64,000 bases of DNA from Chitinophaga barathri. GTDB lineage: Bacteria > Bacteroidota > Bacteroidia > Chitinophagales > Chitinophagaceae. The first letter of the stretch is position 1. Each line of letters starts with the position of its first letter. The translations under genes and the position numbers were made by a program. The notes beneath the pieces were generated by a model that ran no database searches, was not told the DNA's origin, and saw only the letters and a program-made list of their open reading frames with translations. Location: the NCBI RefSeq assembly GCF_003807585.1, contig NZ_RMBX01000005.1:186001-250000 (forward strand), read 5' to 3'. Below are positions 17,790 to 26,465 of this stretch, in pieces.

Positions 17790-18653
17790 TTATTCCGGCC
17801 GGGCATTTTTCCGGTATTCCACCGGGCTTACACCGCTGTATTTCCTGAACTGCCTGCTCAGGTGGCTTTCGTCCGTAAAGCCCAGCTCGCCTGCTATCTG
17901 GCTGACCGTAAGCGAGCTGAATGCAAGGCGCTGCTGTACCAGTTTTATTTTGTATTGGGTAATGTAGTGTTGCAGGCTTTCGCCGGTAAACTTGCGGAAA
18001 TATTCCCCCACATAATTCGCGGAAAGGTTAAACTGTGAAGCGAGGAATTCGATCCTGAGTTTTTCCGGGTCACTGATGTGCTGGCGGATATGGAGCAGCA
18101 TCCGGTTGATCAGCGGTTCGGATGCCTGGCCGGTGGCCGCCTTATCCGCACTATCGGACACATTCCGGGCAAGAATGTTGAGCACAAGCGTTACAAAATG
18201 CTGCAGGTTCTCTTCGTGGTAAGTTTGTTTCTGACTGTATTCCTCCACCATATTGTTCATCAGCGTGGAGATCATGTGGCAGTCGCTGTCATTTTTTACA
18301 AGCAGCTCCTGGAAACGGTTGTGATGATAAAAGATATGTTCCAGCTGTTTGAGCCAGAGCCCGATCCGTTCACGGTCCAGGTTGGTTTTGCACTGGCCGA
18401 GAAAAACCTCCGAGAACCGGATCGAACAAAACCGGGTGGGTTGGGTGATATCAAATCCCCTGCAGTCCAGCGGCGTAAACAGGAAGATGCAGCCCTTTTT
18501 GTACGGAAAGCGGTTTTGATTCACGATACGCATGCCTTCCCCATCCAGTATCTGCACGATCTCGAAAAAATGATAGGTCAGCGGGCGCTGGTGCCAGCAT
18601 TCCATATCCGAAACATACAATTCAAACGGCCTGTGTAACTCTTTCTGCTCCAT
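17790..18653 (-). CDS. AraC-family transcriptional regulator
   Basis: About 287 aa from the ATG at 18653; a TTG at 18662 would add three residues but directly abuts a TAAATTTG. The N-terminal half (to about 170) is a cupin-like ligand domain (YHFFEIVQILDGEGMRIVNQ, GCIFLFTPLDCRGFDI). The C-terminal 100 residues hold two HTH motifs (RIEFLASQFNLSANYVGEYF and TVSQIAGELGFTDESHLSRQ) and the AraC signature ending SGVSPVEYRK. It is divergent from the flavin oxidoreductase gene at 18740 with an 86-base gap, so it probably controls that gene. Confidence 0.88.
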   Translation of the reverse strand: MEQKELHRPFELYVSDMECWHQRPLTYHFFEIVQILDGEGMRIVNQNRFPYKKGCIFLFTPLDCRGFDITQPTRFCSIRFSEVFLGQCKTNLDRERIGLWLKQLEHIFYHHNRFQELLVKNDSDCHMISTLMNNMVEEYSQKQTYHEENLQHFVTLVLNILARNVSDSADKAATGQASEPLINRMLLHIRQHISDPEKLRIEFLASQFNLSANYVGEYFRKFTGESLQHYITQYKIKLVQQRLAFSSLTVSQIAGELGFTDESHLSRQFRKYSGVSPVEYRKNARPE

Positions 18654-18713
18654 AACCTCCAAATTTACAAAACAAACCCCGCTTTGTCACTGTTCCGCCA
18701 TAGCCGTTCCGGG

Positions 18714-18721
18714 TAATTTTG
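18714..18721 (+). promoter_or_regulatory. Bacteroidota -7 box (TAATTTTG)
   Basis: TAATTTTG fits TAnnTTTG exactly and is 18 bases upstream of the flavin oxidoreductase ATG. The nearest TTTG (18683-18686) is further away than a standard -33 element, consistent with a promoter that needs the divergent AraC activator (inference). Confidence 0.5.
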
Positions 18722-18739
18722 ACATCAAAATAGTTATTT

Positions 18740-19855
18740 ATGAGTCTGACAGAAAAGCTGTTGTCACCGTTTAATACACCGGCGATCTCCCTTCAAAACA
18801 GGGTGGTAATGGCGCCAATGAGCAGGCGCCGGTCTGTGAACAATATTCCCGGCCCTTCCGTGGCTGCATATTATAAACAAAGGGCCGGGGCAGGTCTGAT
18901 CATCGCGGAAAACACCGCGGTGACCGCCAACGGGATCGGTTACCTCCATACCCCGGGGATTTACAACTCCGAACAGATAGCCGCCTGGAAAAAAGTAACG
19001 GACGGCGTACACGCCAGGAACGGGAAGATATTCGTCCAGCTGTTGCACGCCGGCCGTATCGGGCATCCGCTGAATCATGAAGGCGGTATTCCACTGGTAG
19101 CGCCTTCGGCGGTAAGGGCCAACGGTACCATCCGCACACCGGGAGAAATCTACCTGCCCATGCCTGAGCCTGAAGCGTTAAGCGCTGCCGGTGTACAGGC
19201 GGCCATAGAACAACATATACAGGGCGCCATAAACGCTATGGAAGCCGGGTTTGACGGCGTGGAAATACATGGGGCGCACGGCTTCCTTCCCGAACAGTTC
19301 ATGAACCCCCAAACCAACCATAGAACCGATCAATATGGTGGCAGCATTGCCAACCGCAGCCGCTTCCTGCTGGAAATAATGGGAGGCGTGGTGGCCGCTA
19401 TCGGGAAAGAACGCACCGGTATCCGGCTCTCTCCTTTCGCCACGCAGAGCGACCTCCAGGGGTATGCGGATGAAACAGCCATGCATCAATATATCACAGA
19501 TGCATTGCAGCAGTTGGGCATCCTATACATTCACCTGTCCGACCAATCCACGAACGGCAACCCACCCATTCCGCCCGAACATATCCGGGATGTACGCAAA
19601 CGGTTCAGCAACCTGCTGATACTGGCAGGCGGATATACCCCCGCATCCGCGGAAACCGCCATACAAAGCGGGATGGCTGATCTTATCGCTTTCGGCAGGC
19701 CCTTTATTTCCAATCCTGACCTGGTGGAAAGGTTCCGTCGTAATGCACCGCTGGCGGATGGGGACAAAGCAACTTATTACCTCGGCGGTGACGAAGGGTA
19801 TATCGATTACCCGGAGATACATGTGAATGAAGATGCAGCCTGTGCTGCCGTATGA
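18740..19855 (+). CDS. Old Yellow Enzyme family flavin oxidoreductase (alkene reductase type)
   Basis: A 371-aa FMN-dependent TIM-barrel enzyme of the NADH:flavin oxidoreductase/N-ethylmaleimide reductase family, which reduces activated C=C bonds using NAD(P)H. Seen: LLSPFNTPAISLQNRVVMAP, the FVQLLHAGRIGHP strand, and GFDGVEIHGAHGFLPEQFM followed by PQTNHRTDQYGGSIANRSRF. The His/His ligand-binding pair (HxxH) is present, but the residue after the following Gly is Phe where characterised enzymes have the proton-donating Tyr. The C-terminal ADLIAFGRPFISNPDLVERF phosphate-binding segment is normal. It is divergent from an AraC regulator and ends at a terminator. Confidence 0.9.
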   Translation: MSLTEKLLSPFNTPAISLQNRVVMAPMSRRRSVNNIPGPSVAAYYKQRAGAGLIIAENTAVTANGIGYLHTPGIYNSEQIAAWKKVTDGVHARNGKIFVQLLHAGRIGHPLNHEGGIPLVAPSAVRANGTIRTPGEIYLPMPEPEALSAAGVQAAIEQHIQGAINAMEAGFDGVEIHGAHGFLPEQFMNPQTNHRTDQYGGSIANRSRFLLEIMGGVVAAIGKERTGIRLSPFATQSDLQGYADETAMHQYITDALQQLGILYIHLSDQSTNGNPPIPPEHIRDVRKRFSNLLILAGGYTPASAETAIQSGMADLIAFGRPFISNPDLVERFRRNAPLADGDKATYYLGGDEGYIDYPEIHVNEDAACAAV

Positions 19856-19858
19856 TCT

Positions 19859-19900
19859 AAAGGATGGCGTGTGAATGATGATTTGCACGCCGTCCTTTTT
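19859..19900 (+). terminator. Intrinsic terminator after the flavin oxidoreductase gene
   Basis: Arms 19859-19871 (AAAGGATGGCGTG) and 19886-19898 (CACGCCGTCCTTT) pair over 13 positions with one G-T type wobble, around a 14-base loop. A T run reaches 19900. Confidence 0.85.
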
Positions 19901-20347
19901 CAGTAAATGTTTTCAGATAAAAAATAACCTTACTGGTAAAAAGTGCCGCGCTTTGTGATGATGTTTGCCGTCAAACACCGTACAGGTTATGCCAATCCGG
20001 CTATTGTATTTTATTACCCGTCAAAAGCCAGATGCCCGTTATTTCATGTATTTTTTCTACAAATTGACTTCCCAATTCCCTGATAACCAATCTGCTTACA
20101 TTTCCTATATTCTATTAGTCTACTGATTCTATAGGATATATGGTTTATATTAGTACCTTTACCCTGAAATCAAAAGCCCCTTTCCGAAATGAAACGATAT
20201 AAACTATTCATCAGACCTTATTGTTGCGGCTCCCATAGCCCGTCAGCCAGATAAAAATATTCCAGCAAATATTCCCAAATCCCGGTTTCCGTCCGACAAA
20301 GGTTCCGTTCGTCACCAGGAAATTCAAAAACAAATTCACTATCAACC
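19901..20347. other. Intergenic leader region before a TonB receptor
   Basis: A 447-bp gap. Its left half shows nothing recognisable. The right half holds a -7-like box TACCTTTA (20154-20161, one mismatch to TAnnTTTG), a 21-codon ORF (20189-20254), and about 90 bases before the receptor ATG without a strong hairpin. Confidence 0.5.
20189..20254 (+). CDS. Possible leader peptide with adjacent Cys codons
   Basis: ATG to TAA encodes a 21-residue peptide whose codons 12-13 are both Cys (PYCCGS). It lies 27 bases downstream of a -7-like box and 93 bases ahead of a TonB receptor gene, the position expected for a translated leader. A Cys-Cys pair is what a cysteine-sensing attenuator would carry. 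It could be a chance ORF; no RBS or attenuator hairpin is obvious. Confidence 0.3.
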   Translation: MKRYKLFIRPYCCGSHSPSAR

Positions 20348-22891
20348 ATGAAAAGAATATTACAGTTATTCCTGCCCGTTATTTTACTCAGCCATGTAGC
20401 CGTCGCTCAGCGTACCATTAAAGGAGTGATCAAAAACAACGAAGGCCAGCCCCTCGCAGGCGCCACCGTTGGCATCAAAGGGACTACCACCTATGCACTT
20501 GCTGATTCTGTTGGCCAGTTCAGCATTGATACGCGCAAAGAACCACCTTTTTTCCTTGCATTCAGCTATATCGGTTATAAAATAAATGAAGTACATATCA
20601 CCCGGCAGACGGGCGATTTCCTGGACGTTACGCTCGCAAAAAACGACCTGCTGGGCGAAGTGGTGATCACTGCAAGACGCCGTAAAGAAACGCTGCAAGC
20701 CGTTCCCATTCCCATTTCAGTGATCGGCGGAACACTCGCGGAAGAGGCCGGTGCTTTTAATGTGAACCGACTGAAAGAACTCGTGCCTTCCGTTCAGCTC
20801 TATTCTTCCAACCCCCGCAACACAGGCCTCAGTATCCGCGGCCTTGGCACTACATTCGGCCTCACGAACGACGGCATAGACCCCGGCGTTGGTTTTTATG
20901 TAGATGGCGTGTATTACGCCAGGCCAGCCGCTACCACCATAGATTTCCTGGATGTGGAACAAATAGAAGTACTGCGCGGCCCCCAGGGTACATTGTTTGG
21001 TAAAAACACCACCGCTGGTACTTTCAACGTAACCACCCGTAAGCCCAGCTTTACACCTGGTGCGAACTTCGAGCTCAGCTACGGCAATTATGGATATATC
21101 CAGGCCAAAAGCTCGCTCACAGGCCCGCTGGGTGATAAATTCGCAGGGCGCCTCTCGTTCTCCGGCACACACCGCGACGGCCTGATATACAACCAGGCTA
21201 CCGACAAACATACCAACACGCTTAATAACCTTGGCGCACGCGGCCAGCTGCTGTTCCGCCCTTCGGAGAAACTTGAGATCATACTCGCGGCAGACGCCAC
21301 CAGGCAGCGCCCTGACGGTTATGCCCAGGTATACGCGGGCGTTGCGCCTACCTTGCGCCCGGACTACCGCCAGTTCAACAAGATCATTTCGGATCTCAAT
21401 TATACATTGCCCCGTCAGAACCCGTTTGACCGTATCATCGATCACGATACCCCCTGGCGTTCCAGCCAGGATCTCGGCGGCGCTTCTTTGAATGTGGACA
21501 TTAAAGTGGGTTCGGGGAAACTGACCTCCACCACCGCATACCGCTTCTGGAACTGGGATCCGTCCAATGACCGCGACTTCACCGGCCTGCAGGCCCTTGC
21601 ACTGTCGCAGGCTCCGTCCAAACACAGGCAATGGTCGCAGGAAATACGCTGGGCGGGTAACATCCTCCCACGCGTGACCGGCGTATTGGGAGTATTCGCA
21701 TTCGGCCAGAAACTTGACCCCGACGGCGCTCATACTGAAGAATCCGGCCGCGATCAATGGCGTTTTTCACAAGCCTCTACCAGCGCGCTTTGGAAAACAC
21801 CCGGCCTGTTCGAAGGATACGGCATCAAATCATATCCCAGGCTCAAAACCTTTAGCGGCGCCATATTCGGCCAGGTGGACTGGGCTATCACGGATAAACT
21901 GAGCGTGCTGCCCGGCCTTCGTTTTAACTACGACGATAAGGAAGTGAACTTCCGCCGCGACACTTACGGCGGCCTGCAAACGGAAGATCCCGCGCTGGTG
22001 GCATTAAAAAACCAGGTGTACACCCCACAGGCATTCGAAGCGCAGATCGATGACACGAACTGGTCCGGCCAGCTCACCGTCGCTTATAAAGCCACCAAAC
22101 AGATCAATGTATTTGCCACCTATTCTACCGGTTTCAAACCCGTTGGCCTCAACCTCGGCGGCTTGCCTGTCACCGGCGGCAAAACGATGCTGGATCTGGC
22201 AGTGATCAAACCGGAAGAGGTACGGCATTATGAAATCGGCATCAAAACCACCCCCACCGACAATTCCATCGTGAACCTAACAGTGTACAACACAGATATC
22301 ACCAACTACCAAACGCAGGTACAGGCCGCGGACCTTTCAGTAAACCGCGGTTATCTTGCCAATGCTGAAAAGGTACGCGTACGCGGCGCCGAGCTGGATG
22401 CCAGCATCAGGATCAAGGATTTTCTTTCCTTCTACGGCGCCCTTGCTTATACTGACGGAGAATATGTAACATTCACCAATGCCCCGCCCCCGCTTGAAGA
22501 AACCGGCGGTCCTACTTTCAAAGATATTTCCGGCGGCCAGTTGCCAGGCATCTCCAAATGGGCGGCTTCCCTGGGCGGTGAAGTGAGCACGCTCGGCAAA
22601 TTTGTCGGGCAGGGCGGTTCTTACTTCTTCGCGTTTGATACTTATTATCGTTCTTCATTTTCGTCCAACCCATCTCCCTCGAAGTACCTGGTAGTAGATT
22701 CTTATGTGCTGCTGAACGCAAGAGCCGGTTTCAGGGTAGTGAATGGCCTGTCCGCATTCGTATGGGCCCGCAACCTGCTGGACACTGAGTATTTCGAACA
22801 GCTGCTGCCCGGCGCCGGCAATGCCGGCCATTACGCGGGAGTACTGGGCGATCCGCGTACTTATGGCATAACGCTCCGGTATTCTTTATAA
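20348..22891 (+). CDS. TonB-dependent receptor (small-molecule type)
   Basis: An 847-aa outer-membrane receptor. A signal peptide (to about 20) is followed by a carboxypeptidase-regulatory-like domain (about 22-105, TIKGVIKNNEGQPLAGATVG). The plug has ARRRKETLQAVPIPISVIGG and VEQIEVLRGPQGTLFGKNTT, the text typical of proteobacterial-style receptors for siderophores, sulfonates or other small molecules. The barrel ends in YGITLRYSL. There is no STN domain and no SusD or FecR neighbour, so it stands alone. A short Cys-containing ORF precedes it and a strong terminator follows. The ligand is not determinable from sequence. Confidence 0.9.
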   Translation: MKRILQLFLPVILLSHVAVAQRTIKGVIKNNEGQPLAGATVGIKGTTTYALADSVGQFSIDTRKEPPFFLAFSYIGYKINEVHITRQTGDFLDVTLAKNDLLGEVVITARRRKETLQAVPIPISVIGGTLAEEAGAFNVNRLKELVPSVQLYSSNPRNTGLSIRGLGTTFGLTNDGIDPGVGFYVDGVYYARPAATTIDFLDVEQIEVLRGPQGTLFGKNTTAGTFNVTTRKPSFTPGANFELSYGNYGYIQAKSSLTGPLGDKFAGRLSFSGTHRDGLIYNQATDKHTNTLNNLGARGQLLFRPSEKLEIILAADATRQRPDGYAQVYAGVAPTLRPDYRQFNKIISDLNYTLPRQNPFDRIIDHDTPWRSSQDLGGASLNVDIKVGSGKLTSTTAYRFWNWDPSNDRDFTGLQALALSQAPSKHRQWSQEIRWAGNILPRVTGVLGVFAFGQKLDPDGAHTEESGRDQWRFSQASTSALWKTPGLFEGYGIKSYPRLKTFSGAIFGQVDWAITDKLSVLPGLRFNYDDKEVNFRRDTYGGLQTEDPALVALKNQVYTPQAFEAQIDDTNWSGQLTVAYKATKQINVFATYSTGFKPVGLNLGGLPVTGGKTMLDLAVIKPEEVRHYEIGIKTTPTDNSIVNLTVYNTDITNYQTQVQAADLSVNRGYLANAEKVRVRGAELDASIRIKDFLSFYGALAYTDGEYVTFTNAPPPLEETGGPTFKDISGGQLPGISKWAASLGGEVSTLGKFVGQGGSYFFAFDTYYRSSFSSNPSPSKYLVVDSYVLLNARAGFRVVNGLSAFVWARNLLDTEYFEQLLPGAGNAGHYAGVLGDPRTYGITLRYSL

Positions 22892-22906
22892 TTATTGCCT
22901 GAAACT

Positions 22907-22949
22907 AAAACAGCCGCAATGTGATCAACATTGCGGCTGTTTTGTTTTT
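22907..22949. terminator. Strong intrinsic terminator
   Basis: A perfect 16-bp inverted repeat pairs 22907-22922 with 22928-22943 around loop GATCA. AAAA and TTTT lie at the stem base and further T follows, so it can serve both the receptor gene and the convergent fucosidase gene. Confidence 0.93.
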
Positions 22950-22961
22950 ATAACGGCGTTT

Positions 22962-24452
22962 TTATTTCCTATCCTGCATATTGATGACGGATATTTCATA
23001 GATAGACGGCAGGTTACTCGCCTTCGTCACCCTGAAACGCAGCTTGTCCGTTTTGTAACTACGCGGCAACCGGATCACTTTGCAATCGCCCATGGGCTCA
23101 TATCCGAGGCAGATCGTTTCCCATTGCCCGTTCTGCATAATGTCCACCGCGTATTCCTGTATCCGGGGCAGGCGTACCTGCGAAAATCCGTCAGCCAGGT
23201 CTTTGGTGTCTTTATATTCAAAGATGCTGATCTTATTAAAAGATTCCGTGGGATCAAGCGCTATCTCAAGGCTGGCCAATGTATCCGCGGAAGCCCAGCG
23301 GCTATCGAGGTTTCCGTCTGTTACCTTATTCCCTTCATACCGGTTCTCTTTGTCCGCATACACACTGGATGTTTTCACCGGCTTACGTTCTGAAATGAAT
23401 CTCCCGTTTTTCGGCAATGGTTGGTTCTGCGCCAGTCCCAGCCTTTTGCCAAGGGTAATGGCCGTCAGGGCTTCGTATTCGCGGATGCGGCCTGTCTGGT
23501 CCGGCGGGATGTTCATCACCAGCGCATTGTCGTTATCGGTGCACCAGTAAAACAGTTCTTCCAGCTCATCCAGTTCACGGGTAGGCAGCTGTGCCGATTT
23601 CTGGAACCAGTTCCAGCGGTGGCTGATGCAAAGCGTATGTTCAAAAGGCAGGTAATAGGATTTTCCTTCGTGCAGGTATTGTTTTTTGTCAAATCGGGTA
23701 ATAATCTTCGGGTCCCACAGCCGGAAGTCCGATGGGAAGTATTGGAAATAATATTTGTTGTCCGCTGTCATTTCGGAAGGCGGTGTGAACTTGCGTTTGC
23801 CCTCTTCGTTTACGATCGTATGATTCACACTTACGGCGCAGGCGGGATTGAATTTTTTCACGAGGTTATATACCTGGTCAATCCCCCAATCCTGCGGTTT
23901 CCTGTCCCAGCCGCCATCCAGCCACAACTCACAAATGGAACCGTTGATAGTGAACAATTCCGTGAGTTGTTTCAGCATGTAGTCAATATATTTCTGCGGG
24001 TCTTTGACTTTGTAGGATGGCTCGTGGCGGTCCCAGAGAGAATAATAAATGGCGAACTGAAGCCCGTATTTTTTACAGGCATCGGAAACGGCTTTCACCA
24101 CATTGGTCTTAACAGGGGACGATGCCACGTCGTAAGTAGTGTATTTGCTATCCCACAGGCAGAAGCCGTCGTGATGTTTGGTAATGAGCAACACATACCG
24201 AAAACCGGCGTCCCTGGCTGTGCGCACCCATTGTTCGGGATCAAGCTGAGTTGGATTATATTTTTCCACGGGTATTGTGCCGTCAGACCATTCCAAATCG
24301 GCGAATGTATTCACCCCAAAGTGAATGAACATGCCGTAACCGCGTTTGATCATTGCCTGTTGTGCCTGGTTGGGTTTCGCGCCGGGCTGCTGCTGGGCGT
24401 AACTGTTTGTGAGCAGGAAAAGCAGAACTACTATTCCGGATAATTGTTTCAT
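22962..24452 (-). CDS. GH29 alpha-L-fucosidase, secreted
   Basis: About 496 aa from the ATG at 24452, which a purine-rich AAGGAAAG precedes. A TTG at 24476 would overlap the upstream stop. The signal peptide ends SYAQ. The catalytic GH29 barrel spans about 30-350: GYGMFIHFGVNTFADLEWSD, LLITKHHDGFCLWDSKYTTY, and ICELWLDGGWD, whose Asp is the expected nucleophile. A C-terminal F5/8-type (CBM32-like) beta-sandwich follows (RYEGNKVTDGNLDSRWASAD). It releases L-fucose from glycans in the periplasm or at the surface. It is the second gene of a unit with the alcohol dehydrogenase (20-base gap). Confidence 0.9.
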   Translation of the reverse strand: MKQLSGIVVLLFLLTNSYAQQQPGAKPNQAQQAMIKRGYGMFIHFGVNTFADLEWSDGTIPVEKYNPTQLDPEQWVRTARDAGFRYVLLITKHHDGFCLWDSKYTTYDVASSPVKTNVVKAVSDACKKYGLQFAIYYSLWDRHEPSYKVKDPQKYIDYMLKQLTELFTINGSICELWLDGGWDRKPQDWGIDQVYNLVKKFNPACAVSVNHTIVNEEGKRKFTPPSEMTADNKYYFQYFPSDFRLWDPKIITRFDKKQYLHEGKSYYLPFEHTLCISHRWNWFQKSAQLPTRELDELEELFYWCTDNDNALVMNIPPDQTGRIREYEALTAITLGKRLGLAQNQPLPKNGRFISERKPVKTSSVYADKENRYEGNKVTDGNLDSRWASADTLASLEIALDPTESFNKISIFEYKDTKDLADGFSQVRLPRIQEYAVDIMQNGQWETICLGYEPMGDCKVIRLPRSYKTDKLRFRVTKASNLPSIYEISVINMQDRK

Positions 24453-24472
24453 GTATACTTTCCTTTTTTTCT

Positions 24473-25489
24473 TCAAAAATCGATGATGGCTTTGATAACG
24501 TTTGCTTCCGGCGCATAGAGGCCGGTGAATCCGGTAGCGAGGTTTTCAAATTTTATGCGGTGTGAGATATACCCTTCGGTATTGATAAGCCCTGCTTTGA
24601 ATAATTGTATCACTTTCCTGAAATCCACCGCCCTTGCGGAACGGCTGGCCTTTAACGTGATTTCTTTCCGGTGAAAAACGGGGTCGGCAAATACCACATC
24701 TCCCACAAACAGCCCGACAAACACGATCGTGCCGCCGGCTGCGGTAAATTCAAAAGTCCGTTCCATGGAAGTCTTATTACCGGTGGCGTCAAATACCACG
24801 GTAGGTAGTTCCCCGTCAAAAGCGCTTCGGAGGTCATCCACAACAGTATCTTTTAACAAAACCGTTTCTATTTCCGGGAAGAGTTTTTTTGCATATTGCA
24901 GCCTGTTTTCGTTGATATCCAGCGCGGCGATCCTGATCCCTTTCAGTCTTGCCAGCGCCATCACCGCCAGTCCGATGGGCCCCGCGCCGATCACCAGCAC
25001 GGTATCGTCATCTGTTATCTCCGCCCGCTCCACCGCATGGCAGCCAATAGCGAAAGGCTCTATCAAAGCCACTTCGTCAGGGTTCATACCGTTTACCACG
25101 TGAAGGTTGGCCGCCGGGTAAAGAATGTATTCCTGCATAGCGCCGTCTTCATGCACACCCAATACCGTCACCTGGCTGCCGCAGTTGGTTTTGCCTCTTC
25201 TCACCGCCTGATCTGTCACCGGATTGCGGTAAGGTTCAACGGACACAAGATCTCCCGGTGTTACATTCGATACGTTATCTCCAATGGCGGTCACTTCCGC
25301 GGCTACTTCATGGCCGAGGATGCGCGGGTAGGTAAAAAACGGTTGTCTGCCTTTGTAGGCGTGCAGATCGGTGCCGCAGACAGATACATGTTTGATGCGA
25401 AGCAAAGCGTAGCCTTCGGGAGGCTGCCCGGGATGCGGCTTTTCCGTCCAGGTAAATTCCCCGGGCTGCTGTAGAACGAGTGCTTTCAT
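24473..25489 (-). CDS. Zinc-type alcohol dehydrogenase (MDR family), sugar/polyol type
   Basis: About 338 aa from the ATG at 25489 (MKALVLQQPGEF); the frame extends upstream to 25627 without family similarity. It is a medium-chain dehydrogenase like those acting on L-sugar acids or polyols. Catalytic zinc ligands are visible (VCGTDLHAY, GHE, and the Glu of IEPFAIGCHA), as is the NAD-binding GAGPIGLAVMA. The lobe that normally holds the four-Cys structural zinc reads EPYRNPVTDQAVRRGKTNCG: three of the four Cys are replaced. It shares a unit with the GH29 fucosidase, which points to oxidation of fucose or a derivative (inference). Confidence 0.85.
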   Translation of the reverse strand: MKALVLQQPGEFTWTEKPHPGQPPEGYALLRIKHVSVCGTDLHAYKGRQPFFTYPRILGHEVAAEVTAIGDNVSNVTPGDLVSVEPYRNPVTDQAVRRGKTNCGSQVTVLGVHEDGAMQEYILYPAANLHVVNGMNPDEVALIEPFAIGCHAVERAEITDDDTVLVIGAGPIGLAVMALARLKGIRIAALDINENRLQYAKKLFPEIETVLLKDTVVDDLRSAFDGELPTVVFDATGNKTSMERTFEFTAAGGTIVFVGLFVGDVVFADPVFHRKEITLKASRSARAVDFRKVIQLFKAGLINTEGYISHRIKFENLATGFTGLYAPEANVIKAIIDF

Positions 25490-25584
25490 ACTTGAAGGTT
25501 GTTTTACGGCCTGCCAAGGCCATATGCAGTAAAGGTATAGGCTTCCCTTCAAAAAAAACGATGTAATCATTACCCGAACTGATG

Positions 25585-25592
25585 CAAAAATA
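25585..25592 (-). promoter_or_regulatory. Bacteroidota -7 box (TATTTTTG) for the dehydrogenase-fucosidase unit
   Basis: On the complement the bases read TATTTTTG, an exact TAnnTTTG match. It lies about 96 bases upstream of the dehydrogenase ATG and downstream of the terminator that ends the preceding operon, indicating a separate transcription unit. Confidence 0.45.
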
Positions 25593-25654
25593 TCCCATGG
25601 AATGTGATTTCCGTCATTTACCGGCATCCGCCGTATCCGTTGGGTTTAATTATA

Positions 25655-25682
25655 TAAAAAAGGGCAGACTTCCGCCTGCCCT
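25655..25682 (-). terminator. Intrinsic terminator after the DUF1080 gene
   Basis: On the complement AGGGCAG and CTGCCCT arms (25676-25682 and 25661-25667) enclose an 8-base loop, followed by TTTTTTATA. It ends the long SusC-to-DUF1080 operon 22 bases after its last stop codon. Confidence 0.85.
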
Positions 25683-25703
25683 CATTGTCTGCTGTTATTC
25701 TTT

Positions 25704-26447
25704 TTACTGTTCTTTGATCAGTATTTTCCTGTATTCCACTTTCATGGGAGGGCCTACATGCACCTGCATGCCCAGCAGGCCTTTTGCCCTGCCATATACC
25801 TTATCGTTGTCCGTTACGTCGCTCATCAGCACACCATTAATGTAATGCTGAAGCCGGTTGCCCTTGGCCACGATGCGGCAGGTGTTCCAATCCTCCTGTT
25901 TGATCACGGTTTGCAGGGAATCGCTGCTGCCCAATGAGCCGGTCACTTCAGCCAGCGTCCACGCATTGTTTTTGCCGGCTTCCTGCAACGTTTTGTTGGT
26001 AGCGGGAATGGTTACCTGCTGCCCGCGGTAGGCCAGGGTGGTACGGCCGCGTTCTTCATAATTCTGCCCGGTGTAGCGGTTGGCTCCGTCGATGTCCGCC
26101 TGGTAGCCGGTAAGGGCGTTCGGCACGCCATCAAATTTCGCGCTGCGGTAGTTGATGCCGCTGTTCCCGCCTTTGGTGATTTTAAATTCGAGCGTCAGTT
26201 CAAAGTCGCCGGGCTGGCCGCCCTGCCATACGATGAAACTGTTTGTCTTCAGGGTTTTGTCCGGCGTGATCTCCCCTACCAGGTTCCCGTTTTCCACGCG
26301 CCAGTAGTTGGCATCGCCTTCCCAGCCGTTCAGGGTTTTACCGTCAAAAATACTTTTGAAGCCTTTTTTTCCCTGCCCGTTGGCGCATCCTGCGTGCAGC
26401 AGGGCCATAGAGGCGATAAAAAGGCCGAGCACTGATTTTTTCAGCAT
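25704..26447 (-). CDS. DUF1080 (3-keto-disaccharide hydrolase family) lipoprotein
   Basis: A 247-aa exported lipoprotein: the signal peptide ends LLHAGCANG with the lipobox Cys near residue 21. The mature protein is a jelly-roll fold of the DUF1080/PF06439 family: FKSIFDGKTLNGWEGDANYW, RVENGNLVGEITPDKT, FELTLEFKITKGGNSGINYR, EDWNTCRIVAKGNRLQHYIN and the C-terminal LLGMQVHVGPPMKVEYRKIL. Members of this family act on 3-keto-glycosides or bind sugars. It ends the operon before a terminator, 18 bases after the Gfo/Idh/MocA gene, consistent with an oxidation-then-cleavage route for glycosides (inference). Confidence 0.88.
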   Translation of the reverse strand: MLKKSVLGLFIASMALLHAGCANGQGKKGFKSIFDGKTLNGWEGDANYWRVENGNLVGEITPDKTLKTNSFIVWQGGQPGDFELTLEFKITKGGNSGINYRSAKFDGVPNALTGYQADIDGANRYTGQNYEERGRTTLAYRGQQVTIPATNKTLQEAGKNNAWTLAEVTGSLGSSDSLQTVIKQEDWNTCRIVAKGNRLQHYINGVLMSDVTDNDKVYGRAKGLLGMQVHVGPPMKVEYRKILIKEQ

Positions 26448-26465
26448 ATCTGAGATTTAAGTAGT

